A stretch of 64,000 nucleotides of DNA from Chryseobacterium sp. IHB B 17019 (GCF_001456155.1 NZ_CP013293.1:3968001-4032000); one strand, 5' to 3'; shown: positions 25,563-35,218, counted from the stretch's first letter. The notes: generated by a model from the sequence alone, not told the origin. Made by a program: numbers and translations.

Positions 25563-27107
25563 TTGAAAAAAGAATTCGACATACTTGTTATCGGCAGCGG
25601 ATTGGGCGGCCTTGTTTCGGCGCTGGTTTTGGCGAAAGAGGGCTTGAAAGTCTGTGTCTTGGAGAAAAACAATCAATACGGCGGAAATTTACAGACATTT
25701 TCACGTGACAAATTAATTTTTGATACGGGAGTTCATTATCTGGGCGGGCTTTCGAAAGGGCAAAATCTTCATCAATATTTTTCTTATCTGGAAATTATGG
25801 ATGAACTCGAGCTTCAGAAAATGGATGAAAATGGGTATGATAAAATCAGTTTCGGAGATGATGAGATAGAATATCCGCACGCTCAGGGTTATGAGAATTT
25901 TGTGGAACAATTATCTCAATATTTTCCTGAAGAAAGAGACAATCTGGAAGATTATTGTGAGGAAATTCAGAGAGTTTGCGGCCAGTTTCCGAGATATAAT
26001 CTGATCGGAAGAGAAAATTATAATGAAGAAATTCTCCATCTTAATACAAAAAGATTTATTGAATCGCTAACGTCGAATAAAAAACTACAATCCATTTTAT
26101 TAGGTTCAAACTTTTTATATGCCGGAGATTCTGAAAATGTACCTTTTTATGTTCATGCTTTGACGGTCAATTCCTACATTCAAAGTGCTTACAAATGTGT
26201 GAAAGGCGGAAGCCAGATTTCAAAATTACTGATCAGGAAGCTTCGTCAGTATGGCGCGGAAGTCCATAAACACTCTGATGTCTCTGAGTTTGTATTTAAT
26301 GACAATCAAAAATTAAGTTCAGTCAGAACGAAAGCCGGAAAAGAATATTCAGCGAAACAATTTATATCAAATATAGAAATTCGTGCAACCATTAAACTGA
26401 TTGGAGAAGAACGGTTGAAAAAATCCTTTTTAAACAGGGTCTTAAGCTGGGAACCTGTTTCCTCATGTTTCAGTGTTTATTTGGTGTTGAAGCCGCATAC
26501 AATTTCTAATTTTAATTATAATATTTACCATTATTCATCGGAAGATTTGGTTTGGAATGCTTATCGTTACGACAAGGAAAAGTGGCCCGAAACGTATATG
26601 CTTTCTTCTACGCAATCAAAACATCATCCGGAATTTGCAGAAAGTATAACTGCTATTTCATATATGGATTTTGATGAGGTGAAGCAATGGGAAAATACGG
26701 TCAACACGGTCGTTGATGAGCATGAGAGAGGAGAATTGTATGACCAATTTAAGATGGAAAAAACAGAAAAAATGATTGATGCTTTGGAGAAAAAAATTCC
26801 GAATATAAGGGAATCTATTAAAAGAATGTACACTTCCTCACCCTTATCCTACCGGGATTATATCGGAAGTTTTGACGGAAATATGTACGGCTATATTAAA
26901 AGTTCAGAAAATCCTTTAAAAACAATGGTTTCTCCACGCACGAAGATCGACAATCTCTTTCTTACAGGGCAATCTGTCAATATGCATGGGATTTTGGGCT
27001 GTACAATCGGGGCTTTCAATACTTGCTCTGAAATTTTAGGTAAAGAGCTTATTGACAAAAGATTAACACAATTGATTAACAAAAATAAAAGTGAAGAAGG
27101 AAAATAA
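25563..27107 (+). CDS. CrtI/phytoene desaturase-like flavoprotein
   Basis: NAD(P)/FAD-dependent oxidoreductase, 514 aa. The FAD-binding motif is VIGSGLGGLVSALVLAKEG (residues 8-26), followed by EKNNQYGGNLQTF. The C-terminal FAD signature is NLFLTGQSVNMHGILGCTIGAF. The family includes carotenoid desaturases and retinol saturases. In this locus it probably oxidises or reduces the polyene or the resorcinol chain. The start is a TTG at 25563; no ATG is available near the Rossmann motif. Confidence 0.88.
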   Translation: MKKEFDILVIGSGLGGLVSALVLAKEGLKVCVLEKNNQYGGNLQTFSRDKLIFDTGVHYLGGLSKGQNLHQYFSYLEIMDELELQKMDENGYDKISFGDDEIEYPHAQGYENFVEQLSQYFPEERDNLEDYCEEIQRVCGQFPRYNLIGRENYNEEILHLNTKRFIESLTSNKKLQSILLGSNFLYAGDSENVPFYVHALTVNSYIQSAYKCVKGGSQISKLLIRKLRQYGAEVHKHSDVSEFVFNDNQKLSSVRTKAGKEYSAKQFISNIEIRATIKLIGEERLKKSFLNRVLSWEPVSSCFSVYLVLKPHTISNFNYNIYHYSSEDLVWNAYRYDKEKWPETYMLSSTQSKHHPEFAESITAISYMDFDEVKQWENTVNTVVDEHERGELYDQFKMEKTEKMIDALEKKIPNIRESIKRMYTSSPLSYRDYIGSFDGNMYGYIKSSENPLKTMVSPRTKIDNLFLTGQSVNMHGILGCTIGAFNTCSEILGKELIDKRLTQLINKNKSEEGK

Positions 27108-28857
27108 TATGCAGTTTTTTGTCATTCAGAATGAAATGGAGTGGAGTGAAAAATCCAAACTAATTCGTGGAAATTCTTCCTATCGTCAAAAAGACAAATG
27201 TCAAATAAGTACCTTATTTTATTTATTTTTAATCCTAAGCCTTACATCTTGTGGTGTCAGAAAATCAATAAAACACGTTCCTGACGTAAAACAATATTCC
27301 CTGGAAATCCCGGAAGTGAATAAAATCAATGATTCAACTTTTAGTTTTAATCAAAATTATTTAACCAAAAATAAGCAACAGCTTTGGGAGCTGTACATTA
27401 AAGGAAACCCCCTGCAGTTGGGCTATAACAATGGAGCTTTAACACAAAATTTAATGCAGAAACAGGAAGAAATTTTCTTTTCAAAAGTTGAAGGCTTTGT
27501 TCCGTCGAAATTTAAACAAAATTTGTTGCGAGGATTTCTGAAATGGTACAACAGAAAAATGTACCTGAACGTTCGTGAAGATTATCAGGCAGAATTGTAT
27601 GGATTGTCCAAGTATTCATCTGATAAATATGACTTTATTGCTCCAAAATATCTGCGGAGCCTATATCTTCACGGAGCCCACGACATTGGGCATGCGATGC
27701 AGGATCTGATGATGGTGGGCTGTACTTCTCTCGCGGTTTGGAATGAAAATACGGAAGACGGAGATCTGCTGATCGGGCGGAATTTTGACTTCTACGTGGG
27801 AGATGATTTTGCTAAAAATAAGTTGGTTGAATTTGTAGAACCCGAAGACGGAATTCCTTATATGTCTGTAAGTTGGCCCGGGATGATCGGTGTAGTTTCG
27901 GGGATGAATAAGGAAGGAATTACAGTGACAATTAACGCGGGAAAATCAAAAATTCCATTGACAGCAAAAACTCCGATTTCTTTGGTGACAAGAGAAATTT
28001 TACAATACGCAAAAAATATTGACGAAGCGATTGCGATTGCAAAAAAGAGAAAAGTTTTCGTTTCAGAATCGATTCTGGTGGGAAGTGCGAACGATAAAAA
28101 TGCTGTGATTATTGAAGTTTCTCCTGATAATTTTGGAGTGTACAAAGTTGAAAATACAAGTCGGGTTTTTTGTACCAATCACTTTCAATCTGATGCTTAC
28201 AAAGATGATAAGAGAAATCAAAAACATATTGTAGAAAGCCATTCGGAATACCGTTATGAAAAACTTCAAGAGCTTTTACAGGAAAATAAAAAACTAAATC
28301 CTGAGAAAATGGCTTCTGTTTTAAGAGATAGGTCGGGCTTAAAAAATGAAAAAATAGGGTACGGGAATGAAAAAGCGATCAATCAGCTGTTGGCGCACCA
28401 TGCAGTGATTTTTTCGCCTCAGAAAAAATTGGTTTGGGTGTCTTCAAATCCTTATCAGTTGGGAGAATTTGTATGCTATGATTTGAATGAAATTTTTTCC
28501 GATAAAAGGTTAAAAAGTGGTGGATTTGCAAAGTCAGATTTAAATATTGCTAAAGATCCTTTCGTAAATTCTCAAGATTACAAAAATTACGAAGAATATA
28601 AAAAAGGAAGTTCTCAATTTGAAGATGCAATTAGTAATAAAAAAATACTCACAGAAGAATTTTTTAGTCATTATCATTCTTTAAATCCTGATTTTTGGCT
28701 GGTTTATTATCAAACCGGGAAGTATTATTTTAATCAAAAAGAATATTCTAAAGCAAAAATTGAATTTGAGAAGGCTCTGACAAAAGAAATCACAACGGTT
28801 CCTGATAAAGAAAATGTTGAAAAATATTTGCAAAAAACAATAAAGAAATTAAAATGA
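27091..28857 (+). CDS. C45-type Ntn hydrolase/acyltransferase, probable lipoprotein
   Basis: The 588-codon frame encodes an Ntn-fold domain of the penicillin acyltransferase (C45) type. GNPLQLGYNNGAL is the family's entry motif, the nucleophile is Cys211 in MMVGCTSLAVW, then GDLLIGRNFDFYVGDDF. A TPR-like tail (about 540-575) ends it. A lipobox LTSCG puts the lipidated Cys at 54, too far from the frame's start. Residues about 9-36 are translated from a dispersed repeat. The ATG at 27198 in another frame would give a normal lipoprotein signal peptide if one T were missing from the T5 run 27226-27230, so an indel is likely. It may form the ester in the pigment. Confidence 0.82.
   Translation: MKKENNMQFFVIQNEMEWSEKSKLIRGNSSYRQKDKCQISTLFYLFLILSLTSCGVRKSIKHVPDVKQYSLEIPEVNKINDSTFSFNQNYLTKNKQQLWELYIKGNPLQLGYNNGALTQNLMQKQEEIFFSKVEGFVPSKFKQNLLRGFLKWYNRKMYLNVREDYQAELYGLSKYSSDKYDFIAPKYLRSLYLHGAHDIGHAMQDLMMVGCTSLAVWNENTEDGDLLIGRNFDFYVGDDFAKNKLVEFVEPEDGIPYMSVSWPGMIGVVSGMNKEGITVTINAGKSKIPLTAKTPISLVTREILQYAKNIDEAIAIAKKRKVFVSESILVGSANDKNAVIIEVSPDNFGVYKVENTSRVFCTNHFQSDAYKDDKRNQKHIVESHSEYRYEKLQELLQENKKLNPEKMASVLRDRSGLKNEKIGYGNEKAINQLLAHHAVIFSPQKKLVWVSSNPYQLGEFVCYDLNEIFSDKRLKSGGFAKSDLNIAKDPFVNSQDYKNYEEYKKGSSQFEDAISNKKILTEEFFSHYHSLNPDFWLVYYQTGKYYFNQKEYSKAKIEFEKALTKEITTVPDKENVEKYLQKTIKKLK
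27115..27197. repeat. GTCATTC-type dispersed repeat at the C45 5' end
   Basis: The left arm starts TTTTTTGTCATTCAGAATGA and runs through TGGAGTGGAGTGA. The right arm ATTCTTCCTATCGTCA plus AAAAGACAA is inverted. The element resembles 44422-44449 and 40283-40310. It lies between the desaturase stop and the presumed original start of the C45 gene and is read through by the present long frame. Confidence 0.65.
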
Positions 28858-29219
28858 TCCCAAAGAGTATAAAGATTTTATTTGCGGTTCCTTTTGTAAT
28901 AATTATCGGTTATTCTGTTTATTTATTCAATAAATTTGATTCAATTCCGGATATAATTCCTATTCATGGTTATGGAAAAAATGCAGATGGCTTTGGAAGT
29001 AAAATGTTTTTGTTTTTCCCGATTGTTCTTAATCTCGTTATCTTGTTAATTATTTGGCTTTGTTTAAGAAAACCTGAAAACTTCAAATTTCCTTTTGAGG
29101 TGAAGGAAGAAGATAAAGCTAAAACCTACTATACCATGCAGTTGGTATTGGTGATTATAGCGATTTTTGCTACTATTATTACTACTCCGTTATTGTTCTC
29201 GGATGTGGTTTATAAATAA
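28854..29219 (+). CDS. DUF1648-type small membrane protein
   Basis: 121 residues with three membrane helices (about 6-25, 49-68, 95-115). IPDIIPIHGYGKNADGFGSKMFLFF is the DUF1648 signature (P-x-I-P-x-H-x-n-x-x-G). The start ATGA overlaps the stop of the C45 gene by 4 bp, so translation is coupled. Its role is unknown; in Gram-positives DUF1648 occurs in SdpI-like immunity proteins. Confidence 0.8.
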   Translation: MIPKSIKILFAVPFVIIIGYSVYLFNKFDSIPDIIPIHGYGKNADGFGSKMFLFFPIVLNLVILLIIWLCLRKPENFKFPFEVKEEDKAKTYYTMQLVLVIIAIFATIITTPLLFSDVVYK

Positions 29220-29354
29220 TTTGTTTTTATTGATTAATTTATTCCAATTTGCGTGTTTTAATTGAATATTTTTAATCAAAACTCATTTTTATTAGCAAAA
29301 TTTTGGCAAAATGTAGATTTATTATTTAACTTCGTTTTTTTAATTATTAAATGA

Positions 29355-30449
29355 ATGAAGAAAATTTACTTATTCTCTGTTTTTTGTTTCCTGATGCTGT
29401 TTTCATGTAAAAGTGACGAACAAATAGGAGGTGTTGAACCTGAAAGTTCCTTTGTCAACTTTAATATTGATGCTGTTCCTTATTCCAAACTCTCCACTTA
29501 TGCTTTTTTTAAGGGTGATATTAAAAACCTAAACCCTGTCTCGAGGGTGATTCCTTATGAACCGGCCAGCTCGCTTTTTACGGACTATGCCTCAAAAAAG
29601 AGATTTATCTGGATGCCGGAAGGTATAAAAGCAAGTTATGAGGCAGATGACAAATCACTGAATTTCCCTGTAGGGACGGTTCTCATTAAGAATTTCTATT
29701 ACAATACAATTCAGCCTGGTAATACTGCTAAAATCATCGAAACCCGTTTGATGATTAAGAAATCCAGCGGTTGGATTTTCGCAGAATACCTTTGGAATGA
29801 TGCTCAGACAGAAGCCGAGCTCGTTACCGGAAGTGATTTTACAAGCGGCAGTTCTAAAAATATTACTTTCAAAAAAGATAATGGAGATGTGATCACAACA
29901 GATTATAGAATTCCTTCTGAAACAGAATGTTATGCATGTCACAAACTTGACAACAAACCTGTTCCCATTGGCGTAAAACCACAAAACCTGAACATAACGT
30001 ACAACTATCCCAACGGTTTGAAAAATCAATTACAGAAATTAGTGGATGAAGGATATCTTCAAAGTTATCCTTCTAATATAGTTTCTACAGTCAATTATAA
30101 TGATACAAGCAAGCCTTTGGATATTCGCCTACGTTCTTATCTTGATATTAACTGTGCCCATTGTCATCAGGAAAATGCAAGGTGTGATTATCGCGCCATA
30201 CGTTTAAGTTTCACCCAGACAGCCAACTTCGCGAAAATGGGAGTTTGTATTATGGCAGATGAGCCTATTGATCCGTCGTTGGAAAGAATTATCACTCCCG
30301 GAAATCCTAACAAGTCAGTGATGCACTTCAGGCTTACTTCTACTGATGAAAGCAACAGAATGCCTTTGCTCGGAAGAACAGTTGTTCATGATGAAGGCGT
30401 ACAACTTTTAAAACAGTGGATCAGTACATTAAATCAAAACTGTCCGTAA
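29355..30449 (+). CDS. Di-haem cytochrome c-like lipoprotein (SO2930 type)
   Basis: 364 residues. The lipoprotein signal has Cys18 in LMLFSCKS. Two haem c attachment motifs are present: CYACH at 192-196 and CAHCH at 267-271. SSLFTDYASKKRFIWMPEG and the end GRTVVHDEGVQLLKQWI match the SO2930 family of putative periplasmic cytochromes. Function is undefined, possibly electron transfer to an outer partner. It starts a two-gene plus-strand pair with the VCBS protein, inserted between the two arms of the pigment locus. Confidence 0.85.
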   Translation: MKKIYLFSVFCFLMLFSCKSDEQIGGVEPESSFVNFNIDAVPYSKLSTYAFFKGDIKNLNPVSRVIPYEPASSLFTDYASKKRFIWMPEGIKASYEADDKSLNFPVGTVLIKNFYYNTIQPGNTAKIIETRLMIKKSSGWIFAEYLWNDAQTEAELVTGSDFTSGSSKNITFKKDNGDVITTDYRIPSETECYACHKLDNKPVPIGVKPQNLNITYNYPNGLKNQLQKLVDEGYLQSYPSNIVSTVNYNDTSKPLDIRLRSYLDINCAHCHQENARCDYRAIRLSFTQTANFAKMGVCIMADEPIDPSLERIITPGNPNKSVMHFRLTSTDESNRMPLLGRTVVHDEGVQLLKQWISTLNQNCP

Positions 30450-30477
30450 AAAATTAATAACGACCAAATTAATAACC

Positions 30478-32490
30478 ATGAAAAAAATATTATCCCTTTT
30501 TGTTTTATTATTGAATATAACATGGGGCTTTGCACAATTAACATGTGCTACGGCCATCGCATTAGTTCCCGGGACCACAACAGCCCCGAATATTACAGGA
30601 ACTCCGCCCGCATCGGCTTGCTCTTTGGGGCTACCCGGTACAAAAGGCTTGTGGTATAAATATATTGCGACGCAGGATAAAACCGTTACAGTTTTTACTT
30701 CAGCTGCGGCACAAAGTCCTGATACAAGGTTAATGGTTTTTAACGGAAGTTGCACAGCTCTAAGCTGTGTTGCCGCTAATGATGACTTTTCCGGAACATT
30801 TTCACAAGTGTCTTTTAATGCCATTGCAGGAACTACCTATTATATTGTATTTGATAATAGATATTCTTCTGAGGGCTTCAATATTACACTCTCCGAAGCA
30901 GCACCGGGAATCAACAGGATTTCATTTACTTCACAACCCATAAATGCACCGGGTGATTACAATCATTGTGTGGTGGATATGAACGGGGATTACCTGGATG
31001 ACATAGTTTCTGTGGTTAATAATACTTCTCTTGTTATTGCCTATCAACAAGCTGGTGGAGGATTCAACAGTGTTTCTTATACCACTCCCAATACCATAAT
31101 ACCGCCATCCTGGAGTATTGCTGCGGGAGATTATGACAATAACGGCTTTAATGATCTTGTGTATGGTTCCGGAAGCGGAATCACCTTTTTGAAAGCTAAT
31201 GCAGACGGAACAGCCTTTACAGTCGACAGAAAACCTCAGTCTTTCCTGGTACAGCGCACCAATTTTATCGATATTAATAATGATGGAAAATTAGATGCTT
31301 TTGTATGTGACGACAATGGCCCGAACAGATATTATATTAACGACGGAACCAATATGAATCATAACCAGGGAGGATTGGGAGATTTCCCTTCCGGAGGGAA
31401 TTATGGCTCGATTTGGATGGATTATGATAATGATGGAGACCAGGATTTATATATTGCTAAATGCAGCGGTGGAGGATCAGGTCCCGGAGGGAATATTGAT
31501 GAGCTGCATAGAAATAATGGCAACGGAACTTTCACCAATGTTGCTGCGACAGCAAACATGAACAACCCGGTACAGACATGGTCTTCTGCGTGGGGAGATT
31601 TTAATAACGACGGTTGGATGGATGCAGTCGTTGGAATTAATTCTACGAATAATGGCTTAAGTAAAGTCATGAAAAACAATGGTAATGGAACATTTACGGA
31701 TGTTTCTGTAGGTTCGGGATATGACGCCGTTTCTGCATTGAGTAGGGAATATGTAGCTTATGACTTTGATAATGACGGATTCCTGGACGTATTAGGAGCA
31801 GGAAATACCATTATGTTTGGAAATGGTGATCTTACATTTGTTCCGAATGCCAGTCAGTATAATTTAAACTATAATAACAGGCCGATCGGAGATTTTAATA
31901 ATGATGGTTTTCTGGATATCCAAAATGAAGGTCAAATCATGATCAATAACGGAAATACCAATAAGTGGCTGAAAATTACCCTAAAAGGAACCCAAAGTAA
32001 CCGAAATGGAATTGGGGCAAGGGTAGAGATCTACGGAGCTTGGGGAAAACAGATCCGTGACGTGCAAAGTGGGATAGGCTTCAGAAATATGAATACATTA
32101 AATGTGCATTTCGGGATTGGCCAAGCAACAGCTATCACAAAAGTGGTGGTAAAATGGCCTTCAGGCATTGTAGATACCATCTTTAATGTAGCCCCGAATA
32201 CAACATTAAACGTAGTGGAAGGAACATTCTTAGGAACAGAAGAAATTCACGATACCCAGGAAATATTCACAATTTACCCGAATCCTGCTTCTGATATTAT
32301 CTATTTTAAAGCTAAAAATAATTTCACTCCACAGGAAGCCAAAGTATATGAAATGACCGGTAGAATAGTCTTACAAGCCAAGGTAGAACAAAACTCAATT
32401 TCTATTAAGCAATTGAATTCCGGTAATTATCTATTAGTTTTAATTGATAAAAACGGTAAAACATATTCTCAGAAAGTAACGAAGAAATAA
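30478..32490 (+). CDS. T9SS-secreted VCBS/UnbV repeat protein
   Basis: 670 residues. Signal peptide 1-20. A PPC-like beta domain (about 20-135: DTRLMVFNGSCTALSC) is followed by FG-GAP/VCBS repeats (about 150-480) with Ca-binding loops such as DYDNDGDQDLYIA and DFNNDGFLDI. An ASPIC/UnbV domain (about 495-580) and a type A T9SS sorting domain (about 597-670, FTIYPNPASDIIYF) end it. It should be secreted and surface-attached. It lies 28 bp behind the cytochrome gene, so the two may cooperate at the surface. Confidence 0.9.
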   Translation: MKKILSLFVLLLNITWGFAQLTCATAIALVPGTTTAPNITGTPPASACSLGLPGTKGLWYKYIATQDKTVTVFTSAAAQSPDTRLMVFNGSCTALSCVAANDDFSGTFSQVSFNAIAGTTYYIVFDNRYSSEGFNITLSEAAPGINRISFTSQPINAPGDYNHCVVDMNGDYLDDIVSVVNNTSLVIAYQQAGGGFNSVSYTTPNTIIPPSWSIAAGDYDNNGFNDLVYGSGSGITFLKANADGTAFTVDRKPQSFLVQRTNFIDINNDGKLDAFVCDDNGPNRYYINDGTNMNHNQGGLGDFPSGGNYGSIWMDYDNDGDQDLYIAKCSGGGSGPGGNIDELHRNNGNGTFTNVAATANMNNPVQTWSSAWGDFNNDGWMDAVVGINSTNNGLSKVMKNNGNGTFTDVSVGSGYDAVSALSREYVAYDFDNDGFLDVLGAGNTIMFGNGDLTFVPNASQYNLNYNNRPIGDFNNDGFLDIQNEGQIMINNGNTNKWLKITLKGTQSNRNGIGARVEIYGAWGKQIRDVQSGIGFRNMNTLNVHFGIGQATAITKVVVKWPSGIVDTIFNVAPNTTLNVVEGTFLGTEEIHDTQEIFTIYPNPASDIIYFKAKNNFTPQEAKVYEMTGRIVLQAKVEQNSISIKQLNSGNYLLVLIDKNGKTYSQKVTKK

Positions 32491-32512
32491 TTTTAATTTA
32501 AAATAACATAAT

Positions 32513-32544
32513 ACTGCAAGGTCGAAAGGCTTTGCAGTTTTTTT
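32513..32544 (+). terminator. Terminator of the cytochrome/VCBS pair
   Basis: Stem ACTGCAA / TTGCAGT over a loop, followed by seven T, 22 bp after the VCBS gene stop and at the convergent end of the minus-strand operon. Confidence 0.8.
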
Positions 32545-32548
32545 GAAG

Positions 32549-33721
32549 TTAATCGTTTTCCGGGCTTACTTTATTCAAAAAAAGAAAAGTCGCAATCCCT
32601 GCAATCGCGGACATGGTTGTTGCTAAAATAGCACTTCCGATCACATATTGGAGGAGATTATTTTTCACCAGTTCAAAATTCAGATCCTGACTCAGAATAT
32701 TACTGTCACCATGAACAAAAGGTGCGCCCAAAAACAGGCAAGCCGCAATAATAAAAGGAATAAATGGCGGTAGGCTCACATTTGAAGCTACAAAAGCCAA
32801 GATTTTATTCAACTTAAAAAGTACGGCCAAAGATATCACCAGTAAAGTATGAAATCCCCAAAAAGGAGAAAATCCTATAAAAACACCCAATGCAATAGAA
32901 AATGCTTTGGTACGATTGGTTCCGTCACTTTCCAGAACGTCCTCTTTTATAAATTTTTTAATGCTTTTTTTTTTGAAATTATTCACGAAATTTCTCGGAA
33001 TAATGTACAGCAAAGTGATTGTCACCAAAATCGTATTCAGAATACTGATCCTCGTAAAATCTTTGAAAGGCCTGAAATGCGAAACTCTTTCTGCGGGATC
33101 ATACAAAACCTTGATAGGAACATTTTTCACAGGTACGTGTCGCCATGCAGTTCTTACAATAATTTCAATCTCAAACTCGAATTTCGGTGTAAAATATTTT
33201 TTCGGGATTTTGTGTAAAGGATATAATCTGTACCCGGATTGGGTGTCTTCCAGCTTAATTCCTGTTTCAAACCAAAACCAAAAATTGGAAAAACGGTTCC
33301 CGAAACTGCTTTTCTTTGGAATCCCGTCTTGAGACATATTCCGGTTTCCGATCAGTAAAACATCCTGCTCTTCATGGGCTAGGGCTTCTACAAAAACAGG
33401 AATGTCATCCGGATAATGCTGTCCGTCTGAGTCGATGGTTATAGCGTAATTGTACCCCAATTTTTTCCCCTTTCTGAATCCGGTTTTCAATCCATTGCCT
33501 TTTCCTTTGTTTTCAGGTAAATTAATTACCGTTATTTGAGGATAATGATTTAAAATTTCCAATGTAGAATCGGTAGAGCCGTCGTTTACAACAATAATAT
33601 TTCCGGTATAATCCAAGACACCGTCAATCACCCTTTTCAGGGTTTTTTCGTTGTTGTAAGTAGGTATTAAAACACAGATTTTCTTTTCTGAAATCGCGTT
33701 CTGTACTTCAGGCAGGGTCAT
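32549..33721 (-). CDS. Family 2 glycosyltransferase with DUF2062 tail
   Basis: 390 residues. The GT2 domain (about 1-230) has VLIPTYNNEKTL, VVNDGSTDST, the DxD-type ITIDSDGQH and DTQSGYRLYP. DUF2062 (about 255-390) is a membrane region with GVFIGFSPFWGFHTLLVISLA. Such proteins use dolichol- or undecaprenyl-like donors. It is the last gene of the pigment operon and could glycosylate the product or a lipid carrier; this is inferred from position only. Confidence 0.85.
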   Translation of the reverse strand: MTLPEVQNAISEKKICVLIPTYNNEKTLKRVIDGVLDYTGNIIVVNDGSTDSTLEILNHYPQITVINLPENKGKGNGLKTGFRKGKKLGYNYAITIDSDGQHYPDDIPVFVEALAHEEQDVLLIGNRNMSQDGIPKKSSFGNRFSNFWFWFETGIKLEDTQSGYRLYPLHKIPKKYFTPKFEFEIEIIVRTAWRHVPVKNVPIKVLYDPAERVSHFRPFKDFTRISILNTILVTITLLYIIPRNFVNNFKKKSIKKFIKEDVLESDGTNRTKAFSIALGVFIGFSPFWGFHTLLVISLAVLFKLNKILAFVASNVSLPPFIPFIIAACLFLGAPFVHGDSNILSQDLNFELVKNNLLQYVIGSAILATTMSAIAGIATFLFLNKVSPEND

Positions 33722-33725
33722 TGGT

Positions 33726-34202
33726 TTATTTTAATGTTGCTCTTTCTGTGTCCGTGATGGTTTTAGATTGTGCTGCAAATCTTTTAATATAATTTTTCAT
33801 GGTAGCATTTTGCTTGCCGTAATTATTTAAAATAAATGTCTTGTCATCTTTAAGGCTTCCTCTGTATCCTACGATTTTCGGAATATTTTCCTGAATACTT
33901 AATCTTATTAATCTTAATTCGATATTATTAGGATTATTTTTAATAATACTTTCAAGGGTTGTTGCGCCGGATTTTACAAGAGATTTTCTGTTTTGTTTGG
34001 CAATTTTTGCTTCCATAATCTTTGCAGCGGCTTTGTAACCGTTTGTCACCACATCAGAACCTGATTGTTTTTCTGCGATATTAATGAAAGCTTCTGTATT
34101 TGCATTGGAGGAATTTGCTTTTGCATAGCTGTTTCTTAATGCATCAAGACCTGTTTGAAAGAATAAAAAAAATACCGTTAAGAAAGATAAAATAAGTTTC
34201 AT
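33726..34202 (-). CDS. Exported protein of unknown function in pigment operon
   Basis: 158 residues, short signal-like hydrophobic start (LILSFLTVFFLFFQTGLDA), then a helical mature part rich in Ala/Asn/Lys (KSLVKSGATTLESIIKNNPNNIELRLIRLSIQENIP) that resembles a TPR-type helical repeat. No named family recognised. The start overlaps the preceding dehydratase stop by 4 bp, so it is translated with it. Probably periplasmic. Confidence 0.75.
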   Translation of the reverse strand: MKLILSFLTVFFLFFQTGLDALRNSYAKANSSNANTEAFINIAEKQSGSDVVTNGYKAAAKIMEAKIAKQNRKSLVKSGATTLESIIKNNPNNIELRLIRLSIQENIPKIVGYRGSLKDDKTFILNNYGKQNATMKNYIKRFAAQSKTITDTERATLK

Positions 34203-34579
34203 ATTGTCAATTTTTGATAGTTAACTGACATTTTTAATGCAATTGTCTCGCCAAAAGACGTGATGTTTTTTACTTTAACTTCGTTTTCCGTTTGAGTAAT
34301 ATCCAGTTGAAGTTTCAGGTCCGGTGTTTCAAATGGATTGATAATCGCCATAAATTTCACATTAGAAGCTGATTTTAAGAATAATTTTAACCCTGTAAAC
34401 TCTTCAGAAAGTTCCTTTACAATCTGCATCATACAAACTCCCGGAGTCACAGGATTTCCAGGAAAATGACCCTTGAAAATATCATGATCTTTATTTAAGC
34501 TGATATTGGCAACGAAACCCCCGTTCTCTGTCTGTTCATAAGACTGTAAAATATAAAAATCTGTAAGAATTGTTTGCAT
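34199..34579 (-). CDS. FabZ-like hotdog dehydratase with Glu replaced
   Basis: 126 residues, single hotdog fold. The dehydratase loop FKGHFPGNPVTPGVCMM keeps the catalytic His of FabZ, but 14 residues on, where FabZ has its catalytic Glu, stands Gln (CMMQIVKEL). A catalytic site would therefore be incomplete alone and might need a partner subunit. It fits the dehydration step of polyene elongation, which leaves trans double bonds unreduced because the locus has no enoyl reductase. Confidence 0.82.
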   Translation of the reverse strand: MQTILTDFYILQSYEQTENGGFVANISLNKDHDIFKGHFPGNPVTPGVCMMQIVKELSEEFTGLKLFLKSASNVKFMAIINPFETPDLKLQLDITQTENEVKVKNITSFGETIALKMSVNYQKLTI

Positions 34580-34582
34580 AGA

Positions 34583-35218
34583 TTACTCTGTTTCAGTGAT
34601 TTGAAATAATTTTATGTTGATTTTGAAATCTTTGTGCTGAAGATTTAAACTATCCGCGAAGATATGTTTTTTTGCATCAAAAGTAAAATCGATTTTTTCC
34701 TTATTGTTTTTTGTATATATAATTTGATTCAGCAAATTATTTTCTTTGTTGAAAAATAAATAATAAGTTTTCTTATCAATTTTTGAAAGATAAATTTTAA
34801 ATTTTTCGTTTTCAAAACTTTCATTCACAGGATATTTCTGCTTTAAAAGCTGTTGGAAATCATCCTTTAAAAAATTAATGACAATTTTTTTATCTAAATC
34901 GGGAAGAACATAATTCAATGTAAAATTATCCTTTGAAATTTCAAAATCGATTAATTTATTTCCAAAATCAGATGTTAATACAACACGGTGAGTCGTTTCG
35001 TTGATTTTTTTAATAATAAGAATTCCACTTACGTGATTTTTATAAATATCCATTTGGCATTTATAAACATAATCTTCATTGGATGAAAAGTATAAGTTTT
35101 CAACTGTTTTCTCAAAGTTTGGAGTAGGTTTTACACCCGTAAGCTTGTATGTTTTACACGAAAGAAACAGCAGAAAAACTAAACTATAAAGAAAACTCTG
35201 AAGCAGGAATCGACGCAT
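34583..35218 (-). CDS. Putative lipoprotein partner of LolA-like protein
   Basis: Starting at the ATG at 35218 gives a lipoprotein signal peptide (MRRFLLQSFLYSLVFLLFLSC). The longer frame from 35242 adds eight residues. The mature part (about 190 aa) is beta-rich with LIDFEISKDNFTLNYVLPDLD, reminiscent of the LolA/LolB fold but not clearly of a named family. It overlaps the LolA gene by 35 bp. Likely an outer-membrane-facing partner for delivery of the pigment; inferred. Confidence 0.72.
   Translation of the reverse strand: MRRFLLQSFLYSLVFLLFLSCKTYKLTGVKPTPNFEKTVENLYFSSNEDYVYKCQMDIYKNHVSGILIIKKINETTHRVVLTSDFGNKLIDFEISKDNFTLNYVLPDLDKKIVINFLKDDFQQLLKQKYPVNESFENEKFKIYLSKIDKKTYYLFFNKENNLLNQIIYTKNNKEKIDFTFDAKKHIFADSLNLQHKDFKINIKLFQITETE

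Noticed and set aside
29355..32490. Cytochrome and VCBS genes as pigment enzymes
   Set aside because: Neither has a family link to flexirubin chemistry; their own terminator and strand suggest a separate unit.
32849..33332. Two overlapping plus-strand frames
   Set aside because: Both are antisense to the glycosyltransferase gene, which has all GT2 motifs.
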